This document shows positions 10,535 through 21,090 of a DNA stretch of 64,000 nucleotides, piece by piece. This DNA comes from Callorhinus ursinus (Eukaryota; Chordata; Mammalia; Carnivora; Otariidae). Every line of letters starts with the position of its first letter. Position 1 is the stretch's first letter. The DNA lies in assembly GCF_003265705.1 (NCBI RefSeq), contig NW_020313288.1, positions 171,877 through 235,876 on the forward strand. The letters are read 5' to 3'. The notes under the pieces were generated by a model. It was not told the origin of the DNA, did not search any database, and saw only the letters and a list, made by a program, of their open reading frames with translations. The position numbers and the translations under genes were made by a program.

Positions 10535-11789
10535 TGTGTAATCAAAATGGGACAGGTGGTTGTCACCAGAGCATTCCACCCTTTGGCCATATCTCAGGGT
10601 CCCTGAGAAGGAAGCACAAATGGTCAATGCCTTTTCCCTAATTCCCCTGGTCCCACACTCCAGCGCAGATCACACTGAAGGGAACAGGCCCACATCTTTT
10701 GGGGTGCTGGATGTTACACCCATGTGGGGATCATTCTGAGTCCCCAGGGCAGAGAGGCACAAGACAGACACCCCAAGGTGGATTTCTGGAAACATGTCCA
10801 TTGAGGAGCCATGAAGTTGCTGTGGTATTCTACCAGGACTAGAGGTGACCTAGAGGAAGCCAGGGACATAATTACTGCAGGCAGATCTCTGATGGGTTGT
10901 CTGGTGGAAGGCTGATGAGCTGTGTGCTGGTGGAGAGTCCTCAGAAAGGAGATCTGGGTTTGATCTAAGATTAAACTAAACTCCAAAACCACCAGAACCA
11001 TTAGAACTAAAGAGGACCCCGCCTCGGGAAATGAAACCATTGCATTTCACCCGTTCTCAGGCAAAAAGCAATAACAGCAGCTCCCGTTGAGATAGCACTG
11101 AGCTCCAAGAGGCAGTTACTATGAGGACCATTGGTCGGTTTGCTCTCAGATCCATTCCCTGCCTGCCCTTTGCTCTGTGTCACAGCAAAGGGAACTACAT
11201 TTCCCAGTCTCCTTTGCACCCTGGCTTCCAGGTAGGCTCAGCCAATGGGATGCCCAGGCAGGAAACCAAAGCGCGGCAGGAAGAGAAGCCAAGGTGTTTC
11301 TCCCTCTCTTGCTCTGCCTCTTCAGCAGCAAATACTCTCCTTCCTGGTCTCCGCTCCCTGATGGCAGTGCTTGCAGAAGGTCCTGGCTCCCCTGAATGGT
11401 TCTGGCCTCTGGACCCTGGTCACACCACCTCTTCTACTGTTTCTCCAGCCCAGTGGCCACTCTCTGGGTTACCTCAGTATTCCCCATCTGTCTTTCAGCT
11501 CCCTCATCACCCATTGGCCATTCCCCAAATTAAATCCTCTCTGTCTGAAAGATCTAAGATGTTTTCTGCTTTGCTGGCTAAACCCTGACTGAGAAAACCA
11601 GAAATTTGAATCCAAGACTATCTCCATAACCACTTAAAAGTTTCATATGTCCACCTCAAAGAGGCGATATTCATATAGTGCTTATGGTCACAGGTTTGGG
11701 GGTTCAAATCCCAACATAGCTACTTGTTCACTTGGGCAACTCACTTAAATTTTCCATGTTTCCATTTCCTCATCTGTGAGACTAGGATA

Positions 11790-12340
11790 ATAATGAAAAC
11801 AGGTTGTGCTTTCCAAAGATAGCCACGAACATAGCACCTGTCCAGCATGCTCTTCTGCAGTGGGACTTGTCACATCACCATCGGGAGGTGCAGTCTGATT
11901 CCCCTGCCCTTGAATCCAGGCTGGTCTTAGCAAATTACAGCAAAGCAACACCACCTGGTCTCTAAGTAGGTCAGAAGAAAACTTGCAGCTTCCACCTTGA
12001 GAAACCCTTGATCTCTCCACACTCCTCAAAACCCAGTCACCATGTTGTGAGGAAGCCCAAGCCACATGGAGAGGCCACGGGCCACTGCTCCAGTCAACAG
12101 CCCCAGCCTGAGCTCAGTCACCCCATCCCAGACTCCCAGCGTGCAGGGGAAGGCTCCTCCAGCTGATTCCAGCCCTCAGACATTCAAGGCTTCTCATCGT
12201 GGGGCTGAAAAACCATCATCCCCACACTCCATTTGAATTCCTGACTCACAGAATCTGTGAGAATTCTAAAATAGTTGTCTTACATCTTTAAGTTTGGGGT
12301 GGTTTGATTTGCAGAAGAGATAACCTGAACATCATGGCAC
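11790..12340. mobile_element. Ancient LTR-like repeat, tentative
   Basis: Old-repeat phrases (GTCACCATGTTGTGAGGAAG, GAATTCTAAAATAGTTGTC, TTAAGTTTGGGGTGGTTTG) in the order expected for a decayed solo LTR-like element. Class uncertain. Confidence 0.4.
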
Positions 12341-12739
12341 CTACTCCATGGATTTGCTGTGAAAATCAAATGAGTTATAAGTGTTACATACTTGGAACAA
12401 CACTTGCACATATTAAGTGCTCCATAAATGGACCTGCTTCTACTGTTGTTATTTATTATACTCTCTGACACTCTTCCCATCCACTTCGATAAAACTGTTC
12501 GTTTCAAAGTACCAACACCTCACTGTCGATACACTTTCTTCTTTTGGTCTCTAGCTTTCCTCCTAAGTCACTGGCTCTCTTCTGACTCCTTGGCTTCTTC
12601 TTCCTTCTCTCCCCAACCTCTCCATGCAGCTACACCCTGAGGCTCAGACCCCTTTTCTTCTCTCTCTCTCCTCCCTCCCCAAATGATCTCATCTCCCCCT
12701 ATGAGTTTGCTTACCAATCACTACGCGGTACGGCTTGCA

Positions 12740-12920
12740 GCATGTGACAACTTTACAACCATTCACTCATTTAATTCTTGTAATAGACCTATAAGTCAGG
12801 GACTATCCTGACCCCCATTTGAAAGGTGGGGAGACTGAGTGACGGAAAGGTACAGTAACTCACCCAAGATCACACAGTCAAGACTAGAACCCAGACCCCC
12901 ATGTAACTAGAGTCCTTGCC
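12740..12920 (-). mobile_element. MIR
   Basis: Reverse MIR: TTTAATTCTTGTAATAGACC, then CACCCAAGATCACACAGTCA and ACTAGAACCCAGACC. Confidence 0.75.
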
Positions 12921-12924
12921 CCTC

Positions 12925-13145
12925 AAACAGGGTTTATCAGCCTCAGCACAATTGATACTTCAGTGGCTGTCCTGGGATTACAGAACATTTAGGATATAAG
13001 CAGCATCCCTGGTCTCTACCCATTAGATGCCAGGAGCACACCACTCCCTCCAGTAGTGAGAACCAAAAATATCTCCAGGCATTTCCAAATGTCCCCTGGG
13101 GGGACAGAGTTGCTCCCCACACCCCCGGTGGAGAACCACTGCACT
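12925..13145 (-). mobile_element. MER5A-like hAT DNA transposon fossil
   Basis: Carries the MER5A hallmarks in order: TTTATCAGCCTCAGCACAAT, AGCAGCATCCCTGGTCTCTA, CCCACTAGATGCC-like text, AAATGTCCCCTGGGGGGACA and the terminal GTGGAGAACCACTGC. Confidence 0.8.
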
Positions 13146-13249
13146 AACCAGTATGTTGTGCTGCCTTCCATCTCCGGGGTAACTCAGCCCCATCAGAATT
13201 CCCCCCAAACTTGACTCTCCCCAGCCTTCCCATCTTAGCAAATATTGCC

Positions 13250-14460
13250 CCCATTCACAAGGTTCCTAAGCTACAAACTTAGACATCATCTCACCTCCTT
13301 TCGTTCACTTCGACCCCTCCCCCATCTGGTCTGTCAGGAAGTCTGACCAGCACAACCACTGAAATGTGAGCCCATCCCCTGTTCCTGACTCCTAGTCCAG
13401 CCACCATCACATCCCTGTGGGACATCTCCATCAACCCCTCCACCCATGTCCCCTCATTGCCATTTCAATCACTCTAACAGTCCAGTCCCCACAGAGCAGC
13501 TAGAGGGACCTCCTTAACCCACCAATTTGCTTAAACCCTCCAAGGACTTCCCATCACATCTAATTGTGCACACATACCCACAGCCACACTAGTGAAGCAC
13601 CTTCCTCACAACCTTAATCCCATCACTTTCCCTTCTCTATTCACCTTCATTTAGACCCTCCTCACCACAGGGCCTTTGCATGGCATTTACCCTCCTCAGC
13701 CCATTCTTCCCAGAGCTAGCTCCTCAGCCTTCAGCTTTCAGCTTTCCTTGACCAACCTCCAGAAGTATGCCCCTTTCCTCTCCTCCATCTTGACCTCTAG
13801 CTTATTTTGTCTGCAGCATTTATTGCAATATTTTGTTGATTTGCTTCTTTACTGTCTATAGTGGGTTGAATGGTGGCCACCCCAAAAGATATAACTACTT
13901 TAGATCCCTAGAACCTACCTGTGAATGTGACATTATTTGGGGAGGGGGGGAAATAATAAAAGGACTTTGCAAGATGTCATTTAGTTAAGGATCTCGAGAT
14001 CACAAGATCATCCTGGATTACTGGGGTGGGCCCTAAATTCACCAACAAGTGTCCTCACATGAGACACACAGAAGAGACCCACAGACAGATAGACACAGAG
14101 GAGACAAGCTGGTGAAGACAGAGTGACAGTCAGGAGCCAAGGAACACCAGGAGCCACTGGAAGCTGGAAGAGGCAAGGAATGGATTCTCCCCGAGAACCT
14201 CCAGACAGAGCTCGACCCTGCTCACACCTTGATTTCAGACCTCTAATCTCTGGAACTGTGAGACAATGTATTTCTGGTATTTTAAGCCATCCAGCTTGTG
14301 GTCCTTTGTTAGTGCAGCCACAGGAAACAAGTATACTGCCCTTCTTCCCCACAAGGCCATGAACCCAGGAGACCAGAGAATGTGTCTGCTGTGTTCTTTC
14401 CCATAGCCCCAGCACTCAGCACAGCTCCTGTTGCTGATAATAAAATAAGTGATTATTCTA
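13250..14460 (+). mobile_element. L2 element split by an LTR-like repeat
   Basis: L2 phrases (ACCACAGGGCCTTTGCATGG near 13664, GCATTTATTGCAATATTTTG near 13817) resume at about 14345 with CCAGCACTCAGCACAGCTCC and AATAAAATAAGTGATTATTC. The later element occupies about 13858-14345. Confidence 0.65.
13858..14345 (+). mobile_element. Ancient LTR-like repeat inserted in L2
   Basis: Starts TATAGTGGGTTGAATGGTGG, passes GGACTTTGCAAGATGTCATT, GGGTGGGCCCTAAATTCACC and GATTCTCCCC, and ends TTTTAAGCCATCCAGCTTGT followed by GTAGTCC-like text. The order matches a common old mammalian LTR-type repeat; the exact name is uncertain. Confidence 0.6.
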
Positions 14461-14567
14461 ACTCAATGAAGCTCTCGATCTCTTCTTCACTGTCCCCAGA
14501 CAGTAACTGTCCGTGCATGTCTCTGTGGACCCTCCCCAAGATCAGAAGCTCACTCCCTCCAAAACAG

Positions 14568-14745
14568 AGTTTCAGTGGGGGGGGGGGAGGGATTCTACCT
14601 CCTATGGGACATTTGACAATGTCTGCAGACATTTTCTTGTCACAGCTGCAGGGGAGACGGTGCTACTGGCATCGAGTGGGTGGAGGTCAGGGATGCTGTC
14701 AAACATCCTATGATGCACAGAGCAGCCCCCAGGACGGAGAAAGAT
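14568..14745 (+). mobile_element. MER5A-like hAT DNA transposon fossil
   Basis: GGGACATTTGACAATGTCTG, then GGTGCTACTGGCATCGAGTG, then CATCCTATGATGCACAGAGC is the MER5A order in forward orientation. Confidence 0.75.
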
Positions 14746-15939
14746 GGGGCTCCAGTTGTCAGCGGTGGGGACTGGCAAGAGGCTGTGCAGCAACTTCGTA
14801 CTTGATGCCAGTGTAAACACCGATTGCCTCCTGACAGCTATTCCCATTCTTCTGCTAGCAGCCCCGCAGTGTCCCCTGGGAGCCACCCGTCCTCCTTCTA
14901 GTCTAGCTCTTTTGGGTGGGGTCGACTCCTCCCCATCTCCAGAAATAGATAGATATGTGACCTCAGCCTGGCCAATCAGAGCCGCATATTCTACCAACCA
15001 CAACAACTGGTTGAGGAACAGATATGTGACTCCCCCCACACCCACACAACACACATACACAAAGAAATCATGCCCAGTGAAGCATAGATTGGGGCTTGAG
15101 CCGCTATTTTCCACTGTACACAAAAATGTGGGCATCTAAATTTGGAGCAGCTGGGCACCCTTGCCTGCCACCATGAGGGGAAAGGATGACTGAGAATGGA
15201 GGAAAACAACTGGAAAGGGGGTGGAGGTGATCCTGAGATAGAGCCCCTGGATCCAGCTGGACCTGAAGCTTTTTTCTCCTAAGCTTTTCAGTTATGTGAG
15301 CTAGTAAATATTATTATTATTTTTTTTTAGTAAATATTATTTTTTACAAAGGCAGTTTCAGTTGGGTTTTTGGTCACTAGGTCTAAAACTCTTGGTTAAA
15401 ATTTCTGCAGACTGAGCTCAGAATTTCCTCAAACTTCAAATTTCTCCAACTGAACATCCCTTATCTCTTCCCCAAGGGACCTGGCTCCCAAGTTCCTCCT
15501 AAAGCCCAGGTCTCAGAACACCATCCCCGCTATCAAAGGGGGACAGTTAATCTGTACATTGTGGTGAGATCTTTAGAAGCTCAGCTGTGCCCACCCAACA
15601 CACCCTTGGGTACTGCCCACTTCCTGGCGCCATTAATGTTAACAAGGGAGACAAACAGAACTTCTTTTGGCTCCTCAAATATGCCCCAACCTCCACACTC
15701 AATTGCCATGTCACCTCCTCCAAGACGCCTACCGTGGTTGCTTCTGGGGTTTCCCGCCTCTCCGCTCCCATAATGCCCTGGGCTCCACCCACCCATCAGC
15801 TGACTGTGTGTTCCACTCTTGGGTAACTGCCTACTTCCTCGTCTATTTCCATGAGCTGCATGAGGATCTGTGTGTTAATCATCATGGCATTCTCCATCAT
15901 CCTGTGCATGGCTTAACCCAAGGAAATATCCACGACATG

Positions 15940-16085
15940 GGTGATGTCATCATTATTATTATTACTAGCATCATCATCATCACTTTCCCCATTTTACAAG
16001 TGAGAAAACCAAAGGCAAGAGAGGCCTAGACACTTGCTTAGCCACTGCTAACCAACCACCACTAACCAATAATAAGTAAGCACTC
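15940..16085 (-). mobile_element. MIR fragment with a small (ATT)/(CAT) repeat
   Basis: CATTTTACAAGTGAGAAAAC is a reverse MIR core; an imperfect ATT/CAT trinucleotide run lies at 15948-15984. Confidence 0.6.
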
Positions 16086-16107
16086 AACAAATACCCACTA
16101 AATCAGG

Positions 16108-16275
16108 GATCAATTGGTAAACTCTTTCTGTAACGAGACAGGCAGCAATTTTTTTTTTTGGGGGGTTTGCAGGTCATAGCATCTTTGTCACGATTATTCA
16201 TGTAATGAAAGCAGCCAAAGACAATATGTCAACAAATGAGTGTGACCATGTATCAATTAAATTGTGTGTATGAAA
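16108..16275 (+). mobile_element. hAT-type DNA transposon fossil, tentative
   Basis: GGTAAACTCTTTCTGTAACG and GAAAGCAGCCAAAGACAATA match the same old DNA-transposon family as 19077-19520. Subfamily not assigned. Confidence 0.5.
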
Positions 16276-16334
16276 CAGGACAGAAGTTATGATTTGCTCT
16301 CCCAGTATTAAAGGAAGGATGAATAAATTGAATG

Positions 16335-16910
16335 AAGTGAAGAGTTGATAAATGTTTATTGAGCACCTACTATGTGCCAGGTGCTCTTCTAAGCACCAGG
16401 GACACAACTGTGAACCAAACAGACAAAAGCCTTGCCCTGACACTCCAGTGCGGGAAGCAGATAATAAGCAAAGAAGTAAAAACTATGTAGGTCAGAGGGC
16501 TGTAAGTGCCATGGAGAAAAATAAAATAAGAAAAAGAAGAGGGAGTGCGGGGGGGGGGGGGGGGTAAGGGGCATAATCTTATGTGTGGAAACCAGGGAAG
16601 TTCTCTGATAAGAAACCTGAAGGAGATAAGAGAACAATCACAGTGTATATCTGGTGGAAGACAGATCCATGGAGAAAGAACAGATGTGCAAAGGCCCTGA
16701 GGCTGGATCAGACCTGGTGGGCTCTGGGAACAGCCAGGAGACTCCTGTGTCTGGAGTAGAGTGAGGAAAAGGAAGAGACGGGGGAGGGGAGGGCCAGGAG
16801 GTGGCCAGAGCCCAAATGCATAGACTCTCATGGGCCAGGGTGAGGACTTTGTCTTTTGCCCCAAAGGCAATGGGGAGCCATGGGAGGGCTGGGAGCAGGA
16901 GAGGGACAGA
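16335..16910 (-). mobile_element. L2 fragment
   Basis: AATGTTTATTGAGCACCTAC then TATGTGCCAGGTGCTCTTCT is the reverse L2 3' end; more distal L2 text continues (GTGCAAAGGCCCTGAGGCTG near 16686). A G-run lies at 16550-16564. Confidence 0.75.
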
Positions 16911-17719
16911 ATTTTCCAGCCTCCTCTGTGGAAAGTCCTAAAGGGTGACATTTCCCAGTACAAGGCCTAAAAGGAAGTCAGTGTACAGAACAAAATGGAA
17001 GAAAAGAAGGCACAATACCAAATGTTGGCCCTCCCAGACTTCCGTCCCCATCAACCGTAGTAAACATGTTGTGATGAGGTCTTCCAAACAGCCCAACCCA
17101 ACCTACTTTGCTGAGATTTGCTCCCACCCAGGCTCCCCAGTCCCTAGCTGAATTCCTCCCTCGTGGCTTTGATTCAAGCCCCCCTTGTTCCTTATCCCAC
17201 TACGGCTTCCTCCAAGTCAGCCCCTCCAGACCTGCATCTCTGAAGCCAGGTAGGCATCCTTCTGGGGTTCTACAGCATTCTCTTCTATGTCCACCCAACC
17301 ACTTCCTGTCTGCCCTAGCTCCCAGCTAAACCATTCTCAGCCTAAACCATTGCAGTTGGATGGGACCACGTGATGGAGTTCTGGGCAATGGATCAAGAAT
17401 GGAGGTGACAGCACCACTTCTGGGATAGGGAGAACTCCAAGGGCTTTAGGGAGAGTAGGGCCATGGGATGGAAGGAGCCCAGGTCCTGTAGGTACTTTGT
17501 AAAGAAGAGCCACTCCCTTAACCCCCCAGTTGACCCAAACTAGATTGTGATGTGAGCAAGAAGTAAACCCTTACTGCTACTGAAGTGTGTAGTTTGGCAC
17601 AGCAGGTAACATTACACACCCTGACTTATACCACAACATATAGCCAACTCAGACTGACTGAAATCAAATTAACAAAAAAGAGTGCCTCCCACTATTTTAG
17701 CATTGGCTAAATTTAGCAC

Positions 17720-17900
17720 ATCAATCACACCAGTAAGGAATTCAACTTAACCTCTCACATTTTACCCTCATACAACCCCTGAGATAAACATGCTGTCCAC
17801 ATCCCCATTTTATAGATAAGACAACCAGGGCTCAGATAGGTCAAGCAATGTTTTTTTTCTTCAAGACAACAAAGGTAGTAAGTATCTGATTTGAATTTCA
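17720..17900 (-). mobile_element. MIR fragment
   Basis: CCCATTTTATAGATAAGACA then GGTCAAGCAATG fits a reverse MIR core. Confidence 0.55.
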
Positions 17901-17929
17901 AGCCAGCCTAATATATAAAGAGCTCCTAA

Positions 17930-18340
17930 AAATCAGTAAGAAAGGACAGCAGTCCCAGAAGGAAAAAAGACAATGGGCAAATGATATGAACAGATATTAC
18001 TTCACCAAGAGAAAATAGAAATAGCTCTTAAACAAAGGAAAAGAGGTCTAACCTCACTCAGAATAAGAGAAATGTAAATTGAGCCATAATGAGCTCCATT
18101 TATCACCCATGAGTTGGCAAGACTCCAAGAGCTTAACAACAGAACAGTCTGTGGCAAGGTGGTGGCCAGTAAGCACTCTCATGCTTTGTTAGTGGTAATG
18201 TAATTGGAATAGCCCACATGGGAACAGGCCCATATGGAGAACAATTTGGCAATATCTACCAAAAATACAAAGGCTCAGACACTTTGAGCCAGCAAATCCT
18301 TCTGAGAACTTCTTCCATGGAGATACTTACTCATGTATAT
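17930..18340 (+). mobile_element. L1 3'-region fragment
   Basis: AAAGACAATGGGCAAATGAT, GAGAAATGTAAATTGAGCCA and GGAGAACAATTTGGCAATAT are L1 3' phrases in order; all frames are broken. Confidence 0.7.
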
Positions 18341-18344
18341 GGCA

Positions 18345-18500
18345 GCAATAATAACATTCCTGTGTAGCCAGGGACTTTTCTAGGTTCTTTATAGTAATTC
18401 ATTATGCTTAAAGATAGGAATTTATTATCCCCATTTTAGAAATGAGGATACTTAGGCACAGAGAGGTTAGGTAACAGGCCCAAGGTCACACAGAGGAGGA
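18345..18500 (-). mobile_element. MIR fragment
   Basis: CCCATTTTAGAAATGAGGAT, AGAGAGGTTAGGTAACAGGC and CAAGGTCACACAGAGG form a reverse MIR core. Confidence 0.75.
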
Positions 18501-18639
18501 GTCAAAAAATGATTCATGGACAAGGTTAATGGTTGAAGTAAATGTGTCATAACAGAAGCCTGGCACAATCCAAGTGTCCACTGATAGAGAGGATGAGAAA
18601 ATAAATGATCACCCCACTGAGCAATGGGATAGGGCCAGT

Positions 18640-18847
18640 TTTGGGTAACTGTGGACAGCAAGAATCCCAGAACCAGGCTGTCCAGGGTTACAATCCCCAA
18701 CTCTGCCGCTTTCAAGTTAGGCTCCCTGAGGCAAGTTACTTGACACCTCTGTGTCTCAATTCCTCGTGTGAAAAATGAGGATAATATACCATCTACCACC
18801 TAGGGTGTTATGAGAATTAAACAAGTTAATATATAGAAAATGTTTAT
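18640..18847 (+). mobile_element. MIR
   Basis: AACTCTGCCGCTTTCAAGTT, GGCAAGTTACTTGACACC and AAAAATGAGGATAATATACC follow the MIR order in forward orientation. Confidence 0.75.
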
Positions 18848-19062
18848 GGGGCGCCTGGGCGGTGCAGTCGGTTAAGCGACCGACTCTTGGTTTCAGCTCG
18901 GGTCGTGATCTCAGGGTCGTGAGATTGAGCCCCACAACAGGCTCAGCGCTCAGCGTGGCGTCAGCTTGGGACTCTCCCTCCCCCTCTGCCCCTCCTCCCA
19001 CTCGTGCTCTCTCTAGCTCTCTCTCTCTCTAAAACAAATAACAAATCTTTAAAAAAAAAAAG
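18848..19062 (+). mobile_element. Can-SINE
   Basis: Head GGGCGCCTGGGCGGTGCAGT and A-rich tail. The flanks AGAAAATGTTTA on both sides form the target duplication. The body (CGACTCTTGGTTTCAGCTCG) differs from most other copies in the window, so it belongs to a different Can-SINE subfamily. Confidence 0.9.
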
Positions 19063-19076
19063 AAAAGAAAATGTTT

Positions 19077-19520
19077 ACAACAGGAATCTGCAAACTTTTT
19101 CTACAAAGCTCTGGATAGTTAATATCTTCAGCTCTGCAGGCCAGACAGTCTATGGCAAACCCTCAGCTCCGTGGTTGTAGCTGGAAAGCAGCCGTAGACA
19201 ATGCATATGTGAATCAATGGACATGGCTGTGTGCCAATAAAACTTTATTTATAAAAACGTGCTGTGGTCCAGGGGTCCCTGGGTGGTTCAGTCAGTTAAG
19301 CATCTGCCTTCAGCTCAGGTCATGATCCCAGGGTGCTTGCTCAGGGGGGAGCCTGCTTCTCCCTCTCCCCCTGCTAGTGCACTCATGCTCTCTCTATCTA
19401 TCTATCTCTCTATCTCTTTCTCTCTCTCTCTCAAATAAATAAATAAAATCTTTAAAAAAAAACAAAACATGCTGTGGTCCAGATTCAACTTTTGGATTGT
19501 AGTTTGCTGGCCCCTGGTTT
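19077..19520 (+). mobile_element. hAT-type DNA transposon fossil split by a Can-SINE
   Basis: AATCTGCAAACTTTTTCTAC, GTTGTAGCTGGAAAGCAGCC and AATAAAACTTTATTTATAAA, then after the SINE, TTGGATTGTAGTTTGCTGGC. The order matches a common hAT-Charlie-type element; the name is not certain. Confidence 0.6.
19272..19469 (+). mobile_element. Can-SINE inside a hAT fossil
   Basis: Forward Can-SINE between two copies of GCTGTGGTCCAG, with a (TCTA)n-like stretch in the pyrimidine region. Confidence 0.92.
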
Positions 19521-19611
19521 GGATTAATGCCTGGCACATAGTTAACACAATATAAGTCATTTGTTAAATAAATGGACTACCCAGCATACCATGCAGTCAT
19601 TTTCTTTATTT

Positions 19612-19808
19612 TTATTTTTTTAAGATTTTATTTATTTATTTGAGAGAGAGAGAATGAGAGAGAGAGCACATGAGAGGGGGGAGGGTCAGAGGGAGAAGCA
19701 GACTCCCCGCCGAGCAGGGAGCCCGATGTGGGACTCGATCCCAGGACTCCAGGATCATGACCTGAGCCGAAGGCAGTCGCTTAACCGACTGAGCCACCCA
19801 GGCGCCCC
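19612..19808 (-). mobile_element. Can-SINE
   Basis: Reverse Can-SINE: tail AAGATTTTATTTATTTATTT at the left, and head complement ending CTGAGCCACCCAGGCGCCCC at the right. Confidence 0.92.
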
Positions 19809-19909
19809 CCCGCTTTTTATGTGTTTTAATATTTGAACCATATGAATGTGTTATTCACCCAAATAAATATTTTAAAGACTCTTGCAGCTCTCTGTCCCTG
19901 ATCACAGGG

Positions 19910-20110
19910 TCTCTCAACCTCAGCGTTATTGACGTTTGGGGCAGAGAATTCTCTGCTGTGTGAAGCCGTGTAGGATATTGAGCAGGATCCTTGACATCCA
20001 TCCACTAGATTTCAGTAGCATCTCTCAGACGTGATGAAACCAAAAACGGGTCCAGACATTGCCAAATGCCCCTGGGTGGGGGGGCAAAATCACCTCAGCT
20101 GAGAAATACT
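19910..20110 (-). mobile_element. MER5A-like hAT DNA transposon fossil
   Basis: TCTCTCAACCTCAGCGTTAT, GACATTGCCAAATGCCCCTG and a terminal TCAGCTGAGAAATAC match reverse MER5A. Confidence 0.78.
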
Positions 20111-20189
20111 ACCCCAACCTCGACTCCTGCGTGCTGCGTGATCCTCTTGCTACCCCATATCCTTCCTAAGGAGACTTTTCAGGGAGGGT

Positions 20190-20350
20190 TTATTAGGTGT
20201 CAGACCCCATGCTAAGCAGTACTGAAATAGCACAACAGTCCTCGAAATAAAGGTCCCATTTTTATCCACATCTCACAGATGGGGAAGCTTGGAGAGGGTA
20301 AGCCAGGAAGTGGTGGCATCAGGATTTGAACCCAGGTCTGGCCCCTCAGA
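20190..20350 (-). mobile_element. MIR fragment
   Basis: TCCACATCTCACAGATGGGG and GGATTTGAACCCAGGTCTGG are reverse MIR phrases. Confidence 0.65.
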
Positions 20351-20499
20351 GCCTCTGCCCTCGAGCTGGCCCCTCTTCTAACTCTCCTTCCCTCTCCCCT
20401 GCCTCTGTCAGTGGCCCGGGCATTCACAGGATGGGGACCTCGACATCATCCGGGCCCCAGAGCCTGCCTCTCCACCAGGTCTAATCAGCTCCCACGCCC

Positions 20500-21090
20500 T
20501 GGTGGGTCTTTCCCACAATGACTGCCACGTTCGTCCCTTCCTCTCCACTCCCTTGGCCTTCGAGTTTCATCTCTGCAACCCAGAATGTGGACTCCCAGAG
20601 AGAGGAGGTGAGTTAGGATGTCTGGTGGTCAGGGTGCCACCTGTGATATGATCCTCCCTCGGCCTCAGATCTCAGAGGGACCATCGGCTTGTAGACACTC
20701 TGGTCTGACTTCAGCCATGAGCCATTCCCAGCAGACTCTGAGGCCACCCACAAGCTCTTGCCTCAGGGCCTTTGCACGGGCAGTACCCCTGCCAGGAGCA
20801 CTGTGTCCCCGGATTCACAAGGCTCATCTCCTCATTTCCCCATATGTCCCTGCCCAAATGTCACCTTATCAGTGAGGCCTCCAGGACCACCTATTCAAGA
20901 GTGCAAGCCCCACACTCAGGAGCTCCCTTTCCTGCTTCGATTTCTCCAGAGCACATACCGCCTCCCCACAAGGTAAACGTTTCCTTATTTGCTCACTGTC
21001 GGTCTTGCCCACTGGAAGACGGGCTCCTCAGTGACAGGGCTCTGTGTGGGTCTCCTTCCCACCATCCCAGCACCGAGAAGAGGCCTGACA
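20500..21090 (+). mobile_element. L2 fragment
   Basis: GCCTCAGGGCCTTTGCACGG near 20759, CCAAATGTCACCTTATCAGT near 20853 and CCACTGGAAGACGGGCTCC near 21010 follow the L2 3' order. Confidence 0.75.

Noticed and set aside
13858..14345. Endogenous retrovirus with coding genes
   Set aside because: Only solo LTR-like repeat sequence is seen here and in the similar blocks; no internal gag, pol or env sequence was recognised anywhere in the window.
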